DNA of 64,000 nt from Nitrincola alkalisediminis (GTDB lineage: Bacteria; Pseudomonadota; Gammaproteobacteria; Pseudomonadales; Balneatricaceae). Below, piece by piece: positions 48,299-58,232 of this stretch. Location: assembly GCF_009821115.1 (NCBI RefSeq), contig NZ_VYTY01000008.1:62001-126000 (forward strand), written 5' to 3'. The notes beneath the pieces are model-generated. The model searched no databases. It was not told the origin of the DNA and saw only the letters and a list, made by a program, of their open reading frames with translations. Both the position numbers and the translations under genes were made by a program. Numbering within the stretch: the first letter of the stretch is position 1; each line of letters begins with the position of its first letter.

Positions 48299-51200
48299 TT
48301 GCTGGCAACCTTTTCTCATCCCTTGCCTCACAAAGCAGGCGATTTAAAGCGGCTTGGACAAGTCTGTGGCAGCAGCACAGGACTGCTCCTGCAACAACTC
48401 TCGTCTAGGCACACTCAGGGGCCTATTCTGATGATCTGCCGCGATAATGAGATGGCCCTTCGTATTCGTCAAGAAACGGAATTTTTTTCTGGCACATCTG
48501 AAAATATTTTATTCTTTCCTGATTGGGAAACACTTCCCTACGATAATTTTTCACCCCATCAAGACATTATTTCTCAGAGAATCGAAACGCTTTATCGCCT
48601 ACCCAGCTTAAAACGGGGCATTTTGATCGTCCCCATTTCCACCCTAATGCAACGTATTGCGCCTGAAAACTTCATTACCGGCCACAGTCTCCACCTTGAA
48701 AAAAAACAGCAACTGGACCCTGAGCGACTTCGTCACCAACTCATTGCAGCAGGCTATCAGGCGGTCAATACCGTATACGAACACGGTGAGTTTGCGGTTC
48801 GTGGTGCTATTATTGATATTTTTCCCATGGGCAGCGACACCCCCTTCCGCATCGAATTATTAGATGATGACATAGATACCCTTCGAACCTTTGAACCCGA
48901 CTCGCAACGTTCCATCGAGCACATAGACCGCATCCGATTACTACCAGCAAAAGAGTTTCCATTTAATACCGATTCAATACGTCAGTTTAAGCAACGTTGG
49001 CGCGAACGATTTGATGTAGACTTTAACCTTTGCCCTGTATATAGAGATGTATCGGATGGTGTAACACCTGCAGGCATCGAATACTATTTACCCTTATTCT
49101 TCGACACCCTAGCAACGCTGTTTAACTACCTGCCCGCAACGACTCTGATTGTTGAAGAAACCGGTGTATTTGAAGCCGCTCAGAATTTCAAACGCGAAAT
49201 TGATGTGCGCTATGAGGAGCGTGCTTACGACACTCGTCGTCCACTCCACTCTCCGCAAGAGCTGTATTTACTACCGGATGATTTGTTTAGTACGCTAAAT
49301 AACTATCCACGTATTCGCATTCAAGAAGCGGCGGAAACCCTTAAACCCGGGCGCGACAACTTGCCTTGTATTGCACCAGTTGACTTAACCTCTGTGCATG
49401 GCAGCGAGTCCCCCCTTGAAAAGCTCATTGAATTAATACAGCGGGATTCAACCCCAATTCTCTTGTGCGCGGAATCGGCTGGCCGAAGAGAAGCTCTATC
49501 GGAGCTGTTGCGCCGCAGCCAACTGAAAGCCAAGGAATTTGAATCTTGGGATGCATTTTGTGCCGCTCCTGCTCCCTTAGGACTCACGGTTTTTCCGCTT
49601 GATCGTGGCATTTCCATCCCAAACGTCCTGCATTTAGTCACCGAAACCCAGCTTTTTGGCCGTCAAATTTTTCAGCGACGCCGTCGCCAACGTGAAAAAG
49701 ATCAATCAGACCAAGCGATACGCCACCTGTCTGAGTTGACTGAGGGTGCTCCTGTTGTGCATATCGATCACGGTGTCGGACGCTATCGGGGGCTTCAAAG
49801 CATTTCAGTTGAGGGTCAAATCAACGAGTTTCTAACGCTAGAATATGCCAATGAAGCGAAGCTCTATGTCCCCGTCTCCTCACTGCAACTGATTAGCCGC
49901 TACACAGGCGCCAGTGATGACGTCGCTCCTTTGCACCGCTTGGGCACTGAGCAATGGAGCAAGGCTCGTCAAAAGGCCGCGGAAAAGGTTCGAGACACAG
50001 CAGCGGAACTACTGGATATTTACGCACGACGAGACGCGCGTGAAGGCTTTTCGTTCGAGTTTCCAGAAAAGGATTATGCTCGCTTTGCGGCCACCTTCCC
50101 TTTTGAGGAAACACCGGATCAGTTCAATGCGATTGAGGCCGTTATTCGAGACATGCGCGCCGCTAAACCAATGGATCGTTTGGTGTGTGGCGACGTCGGT
50201 TTCGGAAAAACAGAAGTGGCTATGCGCGCTGCATTCATTGCGGCTCAATCTGGCAAACAAGTTGCGGTTTTAGTACCCACTACCCTCTTGGCACAGCAGC
50301 ACTACGATAATTTCTGTGATCGCTTTGCCGACTGGCCAGTTAATATCGAATTGATTTCACGCTTTCGCAGCGCGAAACAGCAAACTATGATCGCTAAACA
50401 ATTAGCCGAGGGGCAAGTCGATATCCTGATTGGCACTCATAAGCTAATTCAGGGGAGCTTACATTTTAAAAATCTAGGCCTACTCATCATCGATGAAGAG
50501 CACCGCTTTGGTGTTCAACAAAAAGAGAAAATAAAGGCATTGCGTGCAGAAGTCGACATTCTGACACTCACAGCAACGCCCATTCCAAGAACACTCAATA
50601 TGGCGATGTCAGGCATGCGTGATCTGTCAATCATTGCAACGCCGCCTGCACGCCGCCTCTCTGTTAAAACATTTGTCCGCCAATCAGATCCAGCACTTCT
50701 GAAAGAAGCTATTTTGCGTGAACTGCTTAGAGGTGGACAGGTTTACTATCTGCACAACGAAGTGAAGACCATTGAAAAAGTGGCCGCTGAACTGGATGCA
50801 ATGGTTCCAGAGGCGCGAGTGGCCATTGGGCATGGTCAAATGCGTGAGCGTGAACTTGAGCAAGTGATGAGTGATTTTTATCACAAACGGTTTAACTTGC
50901 TGGTGTGCACCACCATCATTGAAACGGGTATCGACATTCCTAATGCCAATACCATTATCATCGAGCGAGCCGATAAGTTTGGCTTAGCACAATTGCATCA
51001 ACTCCGAGGACGCGTCGGTCGCTCGCATCACCAAGCGTATGCTTATTTGATGACGCCAGACCCACGCAATATAACAGAAGATGCCAAAAAGCGCTTAGAA
51101 GCCATCAGTGAAGCCTCTACGTTAGGTGCAGGCTTTACCCTTGCAACACATGATCTTGAAATCAGAGGCGCAGGGGAGCTGCTTGGGGAAGAACAAAGCG

Positions 51201-51742
51201 GTCAAATGCAAACAATAGGCTTTGGTCTGTATATGGAAATGCTTGAGCAAGCGGTGCAAATGATCCGTGAGGGCAAAACACCAAACATGGATAAACCACT
51301 TCGATACGGCTGTGAAGTCAACCTGAACCTATCCGCCATTATTCCCGATGACTACTTACCTGATGTGCATAACCGCTTGATGCTTTACAAGCGAATTTCA
51401 AACGCTAAAGACGCGAATCAGCTTCGCGAAATACAAGTCGAAATGATCGACCGTTTTGGGCTTCTCCCAGAACCCACTAAGCACCTGATTCGTCAAACTG
51501 AACTCAAATTACATGCCGAGAAACTGGGCATCATAAAACTTGAAGCAAGCGCAAAAGGTGGCAAGATTGAATTTGACGCGGAGCCCAAGGTTGAGCCAAT
51601 GAAGTTAATCAGCATGATTCAACGTCAACCCAAGGTCTTTAAATTAGACGGTTCATCAGGTCTGCGTTTCACATTACCCATGAACTCTGTGGAGGAGCGC
51701 TTTAAGCACCTAGAGGCACTCATTGAGCATTTAAGCACCTGA
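48299..51742 (+). CDS. mfd: Transcription-repair coupling factor Mfd
   Basis: This 1147-residue translocase removes RNA polymerase stalled at DNA lesions and recruits UvrA. The start is TTG at 48299-48301, chosen because a strong AAGGAG site lies seven bases upstream; the frame is open to 48233 without such a site. Domains in order are the UvrB-like region (FFPDWETLPYDNFSPHQDII), the RNA polymerase-interacting CarD-like domain (GAPVVHIDHGVGRYRGLQSI), the RecG-type helicase (RLVCGDVGFGKTEVAMRAAF, IIDEEHRFGVQQKEK, LTLTATPIPRTLNMA, GRVGRSHHQAYAYLM) and the C-terminal TRCF domain. Confidence 0.96.
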   Translation: MLATFSHPLPHKAGDLKRLGQVCGSSTGLLLQQLSSRHTQGPILMICRDNEMALRIRQETEFFSGTSENILFFPDWETLPYDNFSPHQDIISQRIETLYRLPSLKRGILIVPISTLMQRIAPENFITGHSLHLEKKQQLDPERLRHQLIAAGYQAVNTVYEHGEFAVRGAIIDIFPMGSDTPFRIELLDDDIDTLRTFEPDSQRSIEHIDRIRLLPAKEFPFNTDSIRQFKQRWRERFDVDFNLCPVYRDVSDGVTPAGIEYYLPLFFDTLATLFNYLPATTLIVEETGVFEAAQNFKREIDVRYEERAYDTRRPLHSPQELYLLPDDLFSTLNNYPRIRIQEAAETLKPGRDNLPCIAPVDLTSVHGSESPLEKLIELIQRDSTPILLCAESAGRREALSELLRRSQLKAKEFESWDAFCAAPAPLGLTVFPLDRGISIPNVLHLVTETQLFGRQIFQRRRRQREKDQSDQAIRHLSELTEGAPVVHIDHGVGRYRGLQSISVEGQINEFLTLEYANEAKLYVPVSSLQLISRYTGASDDVAPLHRLGTEQWSKARQKAAEKVRDTAAELLDIYARRDAREGFSFEFPEKDYARFAATFPFEETPDQFNAIEAVIRDMRAAKPMDRLVCGDVGFGKTEVAMRAAFIAAQSGKQVAVLVPTTLLAQQHYDNFCDRFADWPVNIELISRFRSAKQQTMIAKQLAEGQVDILIGTHKLIQGSLHFKNLGLLIIDEEHRFGVQQKEKIKALRAEVDILTLTATPIPRTLNMAMSGMRDLSIIATPPARRLSVKTFVRQSDPALLKEAILRELLRGGQVYYLHNEVKTIEKVAAELDAMVPEARVAIGHGQMRERELEQVMSDFYHKRFNLLVCTTIIETGIDIPNANTIIIERADKFGLAQLHQLRGRVGRSHHQAYAYLMTPDPRNITEDAKKRLEAISEASTLGAGFTLATHDLEIRGAGELLGEEQSGQMQTIGFGLYMEMLEQAVQMIREGKTPNMDKPLRYGCEVNLNLSAIIPDDYLPDVHNRLMLYKRISNAKDANQLREIQVEMIDRFGLLPEPTKHLIRQTELKLHAEKLGIIKLEASAKGGKIEFDAEPKVEPMKLISMIQRQPKVFKLDGSSGLRFTLPMNSVEERFKHLEALIEHLST

Positions 51743-51779
51743 CTCCTGACAGGAATTGAGGCAGACGTTAAAAACGACG

Positions 51780-51814
51780 TGTTCAGCAATCGATAGTGTG
51801 ATGCTGAACACGCT
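51780..51814 (-). terminator. Hairpin between mfd and yafV
   Basis: Perfect 10-base arms GTGTTCAGCA/TGCTGAACAC (51781-51790 and 51804-51813) enclose a 13-base loop. On the minus strand five T occur a few bases further on, so it may end the psrA-to-yafV operon; on the plus strand there is no T-run. It is a weak terminator by sequence. Confidence 0.5.
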
Positions 51815-51823
51815 TCTTAGCCT

Positions 51824-52639
51824 TTAATTGAGCGAGAATGGATCGGCATCCTGCCAAGCAGGAAAGGCTTCACGAAAGGACGTTAAGGCACTGTAAGACA
51901 AAGTACAGGTTTCAATAAACGCAGTATTTTCTGGGTAATCGCACACGAGATCCCCTTTAAAATCAACACACAGAGAGTCGCCTGAGTATTGGTTGCCTTT
52001 CGCGTCTTCTCCCACCCGATTCACACCTACAACATAGGCTAGGTTTTCAACGGCACGCGCCCGCAATAAGACTCGCCAAGGCGTGCGTCGAGGCGCAGGC
52101 CAATTGGCAACACAGACGATCGCATCATACTCCGTTGCGGCCTCTGCGTCCGGCTGCTGTCTCATCCAAACAGGGAAACGTAAGTCATAACAAACACTCA
52201 AGAGTACCTTGAAGCCTTTAATTTCAACAATGACCCTTTCCTGCCCCATCGCATAGCGCAGATGCTCGCCCGCCATTCTAAAAAGGTGGCGCTTATCGTA
52301 CACCTGTACATCACCGGAGGGCAGCGCCCAAACCAAACGGTTATAGCACTCCCCCTTGTCTTTAATTGCGACACTTCCAGTGACAACACACCTACGTTTT
52401 TTTGCCTGCAACACCATCCAATCCACGACAGGGCTGCTCCCCCAGTCCTCCGCCATTTGCTGTGAATTCATGGTAAAACCTGTGGCAAACATTTCAGGCA
52501 AAACGATCAAATCCGTCTGCTCACCTCCTAAGTCGCCCAACAGCCTATCAATATGTGCGCAATTAGTAGCCGGATCTTCCCAGCGTAAATCACACTGAAC
52601 GAGGGTCACACGTAGATCATTTGAGGCGTCTAATGACAT
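51824..52639 (-). CDS. Carbon-nitrogen hydrolase, omega-amidase (YafV-like)
   Basis: This 271-residue nitrilase-superfamily enzyme has the Glu-Lys-Cys triad in LIVLPEMFATGFTMNS, VYDKRHLFRMAGEHLRY and LLSVCYDLRFPVWMR. The motif VCYDLRFP and length match YafV/Nit2-type omega-amidases, which remove toxic alpha-ketoglutaramate or alpha-ketosuccinamate. It starts 15 bases after the cydC stop and is the last gene of its operon. Confidence 0.88.
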   Translation of the reverse strand: MSLDASNDLRVTLVQCDLRWEDPATNCAHIDRLLGDLGGEQTDLIVLPEMFATGFTMNSQQMAEDWGSSPVVDWMVLQAKKRRCVVTGSVAIKDKGECYNRLVWALPSGDVQVYDKRHLFRMAGEHLRYAMGQERVIVEIKGFKVLLSVCYDLRFPVWMRQQPDAEAATEYDAIVCVANWPAPRRTPWRVLLRARAVENLAYVVGVNRVGEDAKGNQYSGDSLCVDFKGDLVCDYPENTAFIETCTLSYSALTSFREAFPAWQDADPFSLN

Positions 52640-52654
52640 TGCTGTTCTCCTAAC

Positions 52655-54301
52655 TCACTGAGGTCCAATTCGCACAACTTGATCAAATCTATCTAAAAAC
52701 AGGTCGTGATGCGTGATCATCAGGAGTGTTTGTGTGGGGCGATAGGTCAAAACAACCTCCAACACTTGCTTTTCAGTTGCCTCATCCAACCCTTCAGTGG
52801 GCTCATCCAAAATCAGAATAGGCGCATTGCGTAGCAAGGCTCTCGCGATTCCTAACCGCTTACGCTGCCCTCCTGACAATTTACTGCCCCCTTCTCCGAC
52901 TTCACGCTGCAAACCCTCTGAGCCTAGCATATCCAGCAACCCCAAGCGCTCCAGAACATCTAACATGCCCTCATCGCTCACATCCTCACCTGATAACCGC
53001 AAGTTATCGCGAACACTGCCCGCAAACAATTGCACAGGCTGGGACAAGACGGAGAACTGATCCCGCAACTGTGACTCAGGGTAGGCACGAAGATTAACAC
53101 CGCCAACCTCAACCTCACCGGCCTGAACCTCCCAAAAGCGTGCCAATATATTGATTAACGAGCTTTTTCCACTGCCCGTATGCCCCATAATTGCCACTCG
53201 CTCTCCGGCTTCAACATTCATATTAAAGTCGTCAAGCACCCTGCGCTCGGCATAGGCAAAGTTAACGCGTTTAAACGAAACGACTCCAGGGTGAACAACT
53301 TCTACAGCCCCATCAGGAAAATGAATATCAGAGGTTTGCTCAGCAATTTCAAGCAAGTTAGCAGCCGATGCACGGGTTTTACCTAAAAACTGATACGCAA
53401 CCGGTAAAGGAGCGACAGCTTCAAAGCTGGCTAATACGCAAAACATAATTAACGCTAACCATGCAGGTGCTAACACTTCGGCTTGCACCATATTGACGGC
53501 GACGATCAACGCCAAGAGCGTCGCTATCCCTGCCACCCAAGCCATCATTCCAGAGGTCAAACCCGAAATTAAACTCATCCGCAATTGTGCATCCGTTAAC
53601 GTCTTTTGCTCCTGAACAAACTTCGCGTGTTCAGAATCAAGCGCCGAGTAGACATGCAACTCACTCATTCCCTGAACATAGGTAATGGCGCGTTGACGTA
53701 ACTGAGAGGTAGCGGAAACCTGAGCTTCACCCACGCCCGACGCCAAACGGTAGCCCAGCCACGGAATCAAAAACCCAGCTACGCACAAACAGATTAGCAA
53801 CAACAATCCTAACATCGGTGACACCCACGCCAGAAAACCTGCAACCAAGATAGATGTGATCACGGCAATCAACGTCGGCGATATCACTCTCAAATACAAA
53901 TTATCGAGCGAATTGATATCCGAAATAATGCGGTTTAACAAATCTGAGGAGCGATAGTGTTTCAATCGCGCAGGATTCAGCGGCTCTAAGTGCTGATAGA
54001 ACCAAACCCGCAATTGAGCCAACAACCGAAATGTTGCTTCATGCGTCGCAATTCGTTCGAAATATCGCCCGACGGTTCGAACCATTGCAAAGGCACGAAC
54101 GCCTGCTCCAGGGGTTAAATAATTAAACGCCTGCGCACTTGCCAGAGAGACGCCCGCTAATGCTGCAGCGGCAATAAACCAACCCGACAGCGCCAAGAGA
54201 CCTATGCTGGATAACAGCGTCAATAACCCCAAGGTACTGCCTAACACCACCCAGCCTAAGTGAAACTTCATTAGGCGAACAAAGGGTAACAAAGACTTCA
54301 T
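52655..54301 (-). CDS. cydC: Thiol reductant ABC exporter subunit CydC
   Basis: This 548-residue half-transporter has six membrane helices and an ATPase domain with Walker A IMGHTGSGKSSLINILARFW, Q-loop SVLSQPVQLFAGSVRDNL, signature KLSGGQRKRLGIARALL, and Walker B ILILDEPTEGLD. With CydD it exports cysteine and glutathione to the periplasm, which is required for assembly of cytochrome bd oxidase. Its start overlaps the cydD stop by four bases. No cydAB genes are in the window. Confidence 0.92.
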   Translation of the reverse strand: MKSLLPFVRLMKFHLGWVVLGSTLGLLTLLSSIGLLALSGWFIAAAALAGVSLASAQAFNYLTPGAGVRAFAMVRTVGRYFERIATHEATFRLLAQLRVWFYQHLEPLNPARLKHYRSSDLLNRIISDINSLDNLYLRVISPTLIAVITSILVAGFLAWVSPMLGLLLLICLCVAGFLIPWLGYRLASGVGEAQVSATSQLRQRAITYVQGMSELHVYSALDSEHAKFVQEQKTLTDAQLRMSLISGLTSGMMAWVAGIATLLALIVAVNMVQAEVLAPAWLALIMFCVLASFEAVAPLPVAYQFLGKTRASAANLLEIAEQTSDIHFPDGAVEVVHPGVVSFKRVNFAYAERRVLDDFNMNVEAGERVAIMGHTGSGKSSLINILARFWEVQAGEVEVGGVNLRAYPESQLRDQFSVLSQPVQLFAGSVRDNLRLSGEDVSDEGMLDVLERLGLLDMLGSEGLQREVGEGGSKLSGGQRKRLGIARALLRNAPILILDEPTEGLDEATEKQVLEVVLTYRPTQTLLMITHHDLFLDRFDQVVRIGPQ

Positions 54302-56034
54302 ATTTCCCCCTTAGCCATTTTCACATCGTCGACCGCTTCGCAGCGGCCGTCAACCAAACGGTAGACTCGATCTGCAATGGCCATCGAAGCGGGACGGTGT
54401 GTGACCAACAAAGTTGTTCTGCCTTTGCATAGAAGCGTTAGGCTCTCCAATACTTTCTGCTCACTCTCTGCATCAAGGCTCGCCGTCGGCTCATCCAACA
54501 ATACAATCGGCGCATCTTTTAAAAACGCTCTTGCCAACGAAAGACGCTGTATCTGTCCACCCGAAAACCCAAGACCCGCTTCACCAACAGGAGTATCCAA
54601 CCCTTTTGAAAGCTGCACAATCACGTCTGTCAATGCCGCTTGCTCACAGGCCCTATCCAACTGAGCATCAGTAGCATCAGGACGCGCTATGAGCAAATTG
54701 TCACGAATACTGCCAGGAAATAAGGTCGTGTGCTGACTGACCAAGGCGATTCGTTTCATCCAAGATGAACGCTTAAGTGCTGATAATGGAATCCCCTCAA
54801 TCAAGACTGCCCCCTCCTGAGGACGGTCAAAACCTGCCAACACACTCAGCAAGCTTGATTTACCAACACCACTAGGACCCACCAGCGCCACACACTCACC
54901 TGAGTTCAGCGTTAAGTTAAGGTTTCGCAATACAGGGGGCAAATGTGCTGCGTAGCTAAAACCAATGTTGGATAAATGAACTGTCGGCGCTCCGGTAGGC
55001 GGCTCTTGATCACCGCCTGTCTCGGCTCGATCCAGCTCATCGAAAATATCCATTAAACGCTCGGCTGCCGCAATCGCTTCTTGTTTTGCATGATAGTGCG
55101 TGCCCAATTCTTTCAATGGAAGATAGAATTCAGGCGCTAAAATCAATATAAACAAGGCATGGTAAAGGGTCACCCCTCCCGACCAAGAACCCACCTCGAT
55201 CAATCCCAAAAAACTGAAACCGAGATAGACAGCCAAAATAGCAATTGAGACGGATGCAAAAAACTCTAAAACGGCCGATGATAAAAAAGCAAGCCGCAGT
55301 ACCTGCATCGTTCGAATACGAAACTCTTCAGCATTTTTACCGATGATATGCGTTTGCTCACGGCTTTTCGAAAAAAGCTTTAGGGTTGTCAACCCCTGAA
55401 CAACATCTAAGAAATACGCACTTAAGAGCGCTAAGGCTTTGAAATTTCGACGATTGGCGTCAGCTGCTTTCATACCAACCAGCGCCATGGCCAAGGGAAT
55501 TAAAGGTGCAGTACACAGAAACACCAACCCTGCAACCCAATTAATTGGAAACACAAATGCGAGAATAACCAGAGGCAGCAACGCCGCTAGGGACATTTGT
55601 GGAAGGTAGCGGGCGATAAAAGCATCCAAGGCTTCTGTCTGCTCAATGACAAGACTACTGATTTCACCAGCACGCTGATTACGTGTATAGGACGGTCCCA
55701 ATTCGGCAAGCCGACTTAATAACGCAACACGCAAGCGCGTCCTAACGCCAGACGACGCTTTCTGCCCCCCCCACTCTCGCAGCATCACCATGACGCCTCG
55801 AATCAACAATGCTGCAAAAACACCGATCAAAAGCGGTGTAAGATCCATGACACTCGCATCATGGAACAGAGTTGCATCAACTGCACGTGCGAGCAAATGT
55901 GCTTGCAAAATCAGCATGAGTCCAGCGACTAAACCAGCCAGCACACTCAGCTTCAACCAGATTTTGTCCTCACCCAAGAGGCTTTTTAGCCACTTGGACT
56001 TTTCTCGCGCAACTTCGCGTGATAAGGGCTGCAT
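54298..56034 (-). CDS. cydD: Thiol reductant ABC exporter subunit CydD
   Basis: This 578-residue half-transporter has six helices, an intracellular loop typical of CydD (RRNFKALALLSAYFLDVVQG LTTLKLFSKS), and an ATPase domain with Walker A VGPSGVGKSSLLSVLAGFD, Q-loop VSQHTTLFPGSIRDNLL, signature GFSGGQIQRLSLARAFL and Walker B IVLLDEPTASLD. It pairs with CydC. A run of eight G lies in the coding strand at 55765-55772. It starts 49 bases after nagZ on the same strand. Confidence 0.92.
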   Translation of the reverse strand: MQPLSREVAREKSKWLKSLLGEDKIWLKLSVLAGLVAGLMLILQAHLLARAVDATLFHDASVMDLTPLLIGVFAALLIRGVMVMLREWGGQKASSGVRTRLRVALLSRLAELGPSYTRNQRAGEISSLVIEQTEALDAFIARYLPQMSLAALLPLVILAFVFPINWVAGLVFLCTAPLIPLAMALVGMKAADANRRNFKALALLSAYFLDVVQGLTTLKLFSKSREQTHIIGKNAEEFRIRTMQVLRLAFLSSAVLEFFASVSIAILAVYLGFSFLGLIEVGSWSGGVTLYHALFILILAPEFYLPLKELGTHYHAKQEAIAAAERLMDIFDELDRAETGGDQEPPTGAPTVHLSNIGFSYAAHLPPVLRNLNLTLNSGECVALVGPSGVGKSSLLSVLAGFDRPQEGAVLIEGIPLSALKRSSWMKRIALVSQHTTLFPGSIRDNLLIARPDATDAQLDRACEQAALTDVIVQLSKGLDTPVGEAGLGFSGGQIQRLSLARAFLKDAPIVLLDEPTASLDAESEQKVLESLTLLCKGRTTLLVTHRPASMAIADRVYRLVDGRCEAVDDVKMAKGEI

Positions 56035-56082
56035 ATCTCAGTACCGTAGAAACTCAACGAGCAAAATTAATGTGACTGGCTG

Positions 56083-57087
56083 TTACTGACAAAGCTTGGC
56101 AGCAATGGCTCTGGCGGCATCCTCTCGAAGGGAGTCCCGATTTACACAGGGATTGCCGCGCATTTTAGCGATACGCGGATTATCCAACTCAGGTAAAGTG
56201 CCTAGATACTCTAAAACCTGCAAGGCAGCCTCCGGCTGGTTACAGACCAATACCATATCACATCCCGCCGCCAAGGCTTTCTGGCAACGCAATGCATAAT
56301 CACCCGCGATACTGGCGCCCTCCATCGTGAGGTCATCACTAAAAATGACCCCATCAAAGCCCAGCTCCTGGCGTAAAACGTCCTTAAGCCAATAGCTGGA
56401 AAAGCCTGCCGGAGCCGTATCCACTTGGCTGTACACCACATGTGCCGGCATGATTGCATCCAGCCCCTCCTCAATCAAACTCGCAAAAGGCTGTAAGTCA
56501 TCTTGACGAATAGCAGACTCCAAACGCTCGTCATAGGGAAGCTCTAAATGCGAGTCGGCTTGGACCCAGCCATGACCTGGGAAATGCTTACCTGTAGCGG
56601 CCATGCCAGCTTCGTGCATACCCTTTAAAAACGCACCGCTTAGCAATGCGACCCGCTCAGCTGAACTCGAAAAAGCACGATCACCAATAACAGAACTTTG
56701 TTGCCAGTCTAAATCCAATACAGGGGCAAAACTGATATCTACGTCAAACGCTCTTAACTCTAGCGCCATCAGCCAGCCCAGCTCATGGGCCGCATGAATC
56801 GCCTCATCGGGAGATGTATCATAGAGTTTTCCGAGGGCAGACATGGCGGGCAAACGCGTAAAGCCGTCTTTGAACCGCTGAACCCTCCCCCCTTCTTGAT
56901 CAACGGCAATAATAATATTCGGTGCAACCGCTCTTATAGACGCAATAAGTTGCTTAAGCTGATCTGGATTCACATAATTACGACTGAAAAGGATCAAGCC
57001 ACCCACACGCGGGTTTTGTAGTAAAGACGCTTCTTTGGCCGACAACTCTGTTCCGACCAAATCAAGCATAAGTGTTCCTAACGCCAT
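56083..57087 (-). CDS. nagZ: Beta-N-acetylhexosaminidase
   Basis: This 334-residue cytoplasmic glycosidase removes GlcNAc from anhydro-muropeptides during cell-wall recycling and so affects AmpC induction. It is a GH3 enzyme: GGLILFSRNYVNPDQLKQLI, VDQEGGRVQRFKDGFTRLPA, the catalytic loop KHFPGHGWVQADSHLELPYD, and the nucleophile Asp in VIFSDDLTMEGASIAGDYA. It lies six bases after the L,D-transpeptidase gene. Confidence 0.95.
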   Translation of the reverse strand: MALGTLMLDLVGTELSAKEASLLQNPRVGGLILFSRNYVNPDQLKQLIASIRAVAPNIIIAVDQEGGRVQRFKDGFTRLPAMSALGKLYDTSPDEAIHAAHELGWLMALELRAFDVDISFAPVLDLDWQQSSVIGDRAFSSSAERVALLSGAFLKGMHEAGMAATGKHFPGHGWVQADSHLELPYDERLESAIRQDDLQPFASLIEEGLDAIMPAHVVYSQVDTAPAGFSSYWLKDVLRQELGFDGVIFSDDLTMEGASIAGDYALRCQKALAAGCDMVLVCNQPEAALQVLEYLGTLPELDNPRIAKMRGNPCVNRDSLREDAARAIAAKLCQ

Positions 57088-57093
57088 TCTTTT

Positions 57094-57576
57094 TTACTCA
57101 TTCGCGATAATATCAACCAGGCAACCCACCTGAATTTTTTCAAACACGTCGACTAAATCTTCATTTCGCATGCGGATACAGCCATGCGAACGTGGAACTC
57201 CCATAGGTTCAGAGTCCGGTGTGCCATGGATGTATATGTAACGGCGCTGAGTATCAACCGACCCCAAACGATTAAGACCTTTTTCTAAACCGCACAGCCA
57301 TAGAATCCGCGTTAGAATCCAATCTCTGTTTGGAAACTCTGCTGCTAAGGCAGGAGAGTAGATCTCACCCGTAGGACGTCGACCCACCAGCACCGCATTT
57401 AGCGGTAACTCGGCACCTATTTTTGCACGTATATAATGCCGACCTCTAGGCGTACAGCCTGTATTCATCTGCTGCCCAACACCACGCAGTGCTGTAGAAA
57501 CGGGATACTGCTGAACACCATCCTGTGTTTTCAACGTCAAGGTTTGGGCAGGGATCGATATTTCAATATGCGTCAT
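57094..57576 (-). CDS. L,D-transpeptidase (YkuD) family protein without signal peptide
   Basis: This 160-residue protein has the YkuD catalytic signature: the conserved His in YIYIHGTPDSEPMGVPRSHG followed by CIRMRNEDLVDVF, with the nucleophile Cys in SHGCIRM. No signal peptide or membrane helix is visible, so it would act in the cytoplasm, perhaps on recycled muropeptides or as an L,D-carboxypeptidase. The position between a regulator gene and nagZ supports a recycling role. Its start overlaps the regulator stop by one base. Confidence 0.85.
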   Translation of the reverse strand: MTHIEISIPAQTLTLKTQDGVQQYPVSTALRGVGQQMNTGCTPRGRHYIRAKIGAELPLNAVLVGRRPTGEIYSPALAAEFPNRDWILTRILWLCGLEKGLNRLGSVDTQRRYIYIHGTPDSEPMGVPRSHGCIRMRNEDLVDVFEKIQVGCLVDIIANE

Positions 57577-58232
57577 TATACACGTGAAAAAAGCTCAGTT
57601 TCAGGCCGTGCTTGCATACCCGCTGTTAAAACGGGCACCAAACGATGCAAAACACGCTCAATTTCAGCGTTGTTTTTGAGACTTTCTTTTTCTAACGTCA
57701 GTAACATATGATAGTTAGACAGCGTAAAGACCACCGAACCTAACATAAAGTGCAAGCGCCAGAAAAACTCGCTATCCTCCATCGGTGCAGAATCTATGCG
57801 TAAATACCGAAGAAACGCTTCAAGACGATGAGAATATTCCAGCTTAAAAAACTCACGCAACTCTTCTTGATTTTTCATGTAGGCCAATTCAAGCATCCGC
57901 ATAAACACAGCCAACGAGTGCGTATTAATTTGGCTAATATTCAACAAGGCGCGCATCAGTATTTCGATCAAATCACCAAGATCAATGCGATTTGAACTGG
58001 CCAAACGATCATCTAGAGCCGACTCTATTTCTTGACACAGCGGCTCCATCAAACGTTCACACACGGCATTAACCAAGCCCTGTTTCGACCGAAAATGATA
58101 ATTAACGGCTGCTAAATTTACATCTGCAGCCGCTGTAATCTGACGCATCGTAGTCTCAGTAAAGCCCTGCTCTGCAAAGAGGGCTTCCGCTGCCAATATG
58201 ATTTTCAATGCCGTATCAGAACGACGTTTCAT
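57576..58232 (-). CDS. TetR-family regulator, PsrA-like
   Basis: This 218-residue regulator has an N-terminal helix-turn-helix (ILAAEALFAEQGFTETTMRQ, TAAADVNLAAVNYHFRSKQG) that closely resembles the PsrA DNA-binding domain, and a ligand domain of about 160 residues (MEPLCQEIESALDDRL). PsrA controls fatty-acid degradation genes and rpoS in Pseudomonas and responds to long-chain fatty acids. The conserved neighbourhood near nagZ supports the assignment. It heads the six-gene operon down to yafV and has its own strong promoter. Confidence 0.8.
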   Translation of the reverse strand: MKRRSDTALKIILAAEALFAEQGFTETTMRQITAAADVNLAAVNYHFRSKQGLVNAVCERLMEPLCQEIESALDDRLASSNRIDLGDLIEILMRALLNISQINTHSLAVFMRMLELAYMKNQEELREFFKLEYSHRLEAFLRYLRIDSAPMEDSEFFWRLHFMLGSVVFTLSNYHMLLTLEKESLKNNAEIERVLHRLVPVLTAGMQARPETELFSRV

